5,929 nucleotides of DNA from Candidatus Bathyarchaeota archaeon (GTDB lineage Archaea > Thermoproteota > Bathyarchaeia > Bathyarchaeales > UBA233). Position 1 is the stretch's first letter; the number at the start of each line of letters is the position of its first letter. Below are positions 5,594 to 5,929 of the stretch, piece after piece. Where the stretch lies: positions 1 to 5,929 of the forward strand of contig QMXC01000080.1 in assembly GCA_003661945.1 (NCBI GenBank), written 5' to 3'. The notes under the pieces were generated by a model. The model was not told the origin of the DNA. It did no database searches and saw only the letters and a program-made list of their open reading frames with translations. The position numbers and the translations under genes were made by a program.

Positions 5594-5929
5594 TTACATT
5601 TCATCTAGTTCGACAAGTAGGTCGGCTAGCCTTTCAACGGCTAGTTGCCAAGCCTTTTCTCCCTTTTCCTTCGAGGCTTTAGTCGGGTCTCCTATAACTC
5701 CGGTCGGGCTTAATTCTCTGGTTCGGAATACCCACGAAACCTTCGGTCCATGTTCCTTTAATCCTATTTTTGTATACTTGCATCGTGGGAATCTAATTTC
5801 GGGCTTGGAAACTCGCTCTTTGACGACCCATTCCTCGCGATTTGCCAGCGTAGTGGAGGTTTCAAATTCTCCGGAATGCGCGTCGTAGACAGTTTCGATT
5901 TCCTTTTCAATATAGTCCAGTATCAAGTC
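5594..5929 (-). CDS. Creatininase-family amidohydrolase, C-terminal part, 5' truncated by window edge
   Basis: The minus-strand frame is open to the right edge, so these 111 residues are the end of a protein whose family is usually 230-260 residues long; the start lies outside. DAHSGEFETS (16-25 of the visible part) is the family's C-terminal active-site block: its His and the second Glu correspond, as I recall them, to His178 and Glu183 of Pseudomonas creatininase. SPTGVIGDPTKASKEKGEKAW (74-94) is the typical C-terminal segment, followed by an amphipathic final helix. The metal-binding N-terminal motifs are not in view. Members include creatinine amidohydrolase, the archaeal formamide hydrolase ArfB of flavin and F420 synthesis, and the MftE peptidase. 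In an archaeon an ArfB-like or uncharacterised role is likelier than creatinine breakdown, but this fragment cannot decide. It is convergent with the permease gene. Confidence 0.9.
   Translation of the reverse strand, partial: DLILDYIEKEIETVYDAHSGEFETSTTLANREEWVVKERVSKPEIRFPRCKYTKIGLKEHGPKVSWVFRTRELSPTGVIGDPTKASKEKGEKAWQLAVERLADLLVELDEM

Noticed and set aside
5580..5888. 102-codon plus-strand frame at the right end
   Set aside because: It is antisense to the creatininase-family frame, which carries the DAHSGEFETS and GVIGDPTKAS motifs; the plus frame is Ser-rich without motifs.

Overview
This window looks like chromosomal DNA of an uncultured archaeon. The AdoMet synthetase is the archaeal class, which is not homologous end to end with bacterial MetK. 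The phosphoenolpyruvate carboxykinase is the GTP type and reads much like Thermococcales enzymes. Promoters look like BRE/TATA elements, and a short XRE helix-turn-helix is fused to a CBS pair, a common archaeal design. A mesophilic or thermophilic Thermoproteota-type lineage (Bathyarchaeia, for example) is a reasonable guess, but that placement is inference.

Layout from left to right: (1) the C-terminal part of a GTP-dependent PEP carboxykinase (+), cut by the window edge; (2) a short intergenic stretch with a 7-bp hairpin and a BRE/TATA promoter leading into tRNA-Gly(GCC) with encoded CCA (+); (3) a 190-base gap with competing small ORFs, the better one a 44-residue single-membrane-span peptide on the minus strand; (4) an HPP-family membrane protein (+), convergent with (5) the complete archaeal AdoMet synthetase gene (-); (6) a ~100-bp divergent promoter region with a TATA-centred dyad, shared by the synthetase and (7) an HTH-plus-two-CBS regulator (+); (8) a 628-residue ABC transporter permease in which a DppB-like and a DppC-like subunit are fused in one chain (+); (9) the C-terminal third of a creatininase-family amidohydrolase (-), convergent with the permease and cut by the right edge.

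Most genes are housekeeping singletons rather than one operon. The most suggestive functional link is the divergent pair of AdoMet synthetase and HTH-CBS regulator. CBS pairs bind adenosyl ligands, in some archaeal proteins S-adenosylmethionine or methylthioadenosine, so a regulator that senses AdoMet and controls its own neighbour is a testable idea. The other notable item is the fused, apparently orphan, peptide-type permease. No mobile element, CRISPR array or rRNA is visible, and I do not see a clearly new multi-gene system here.
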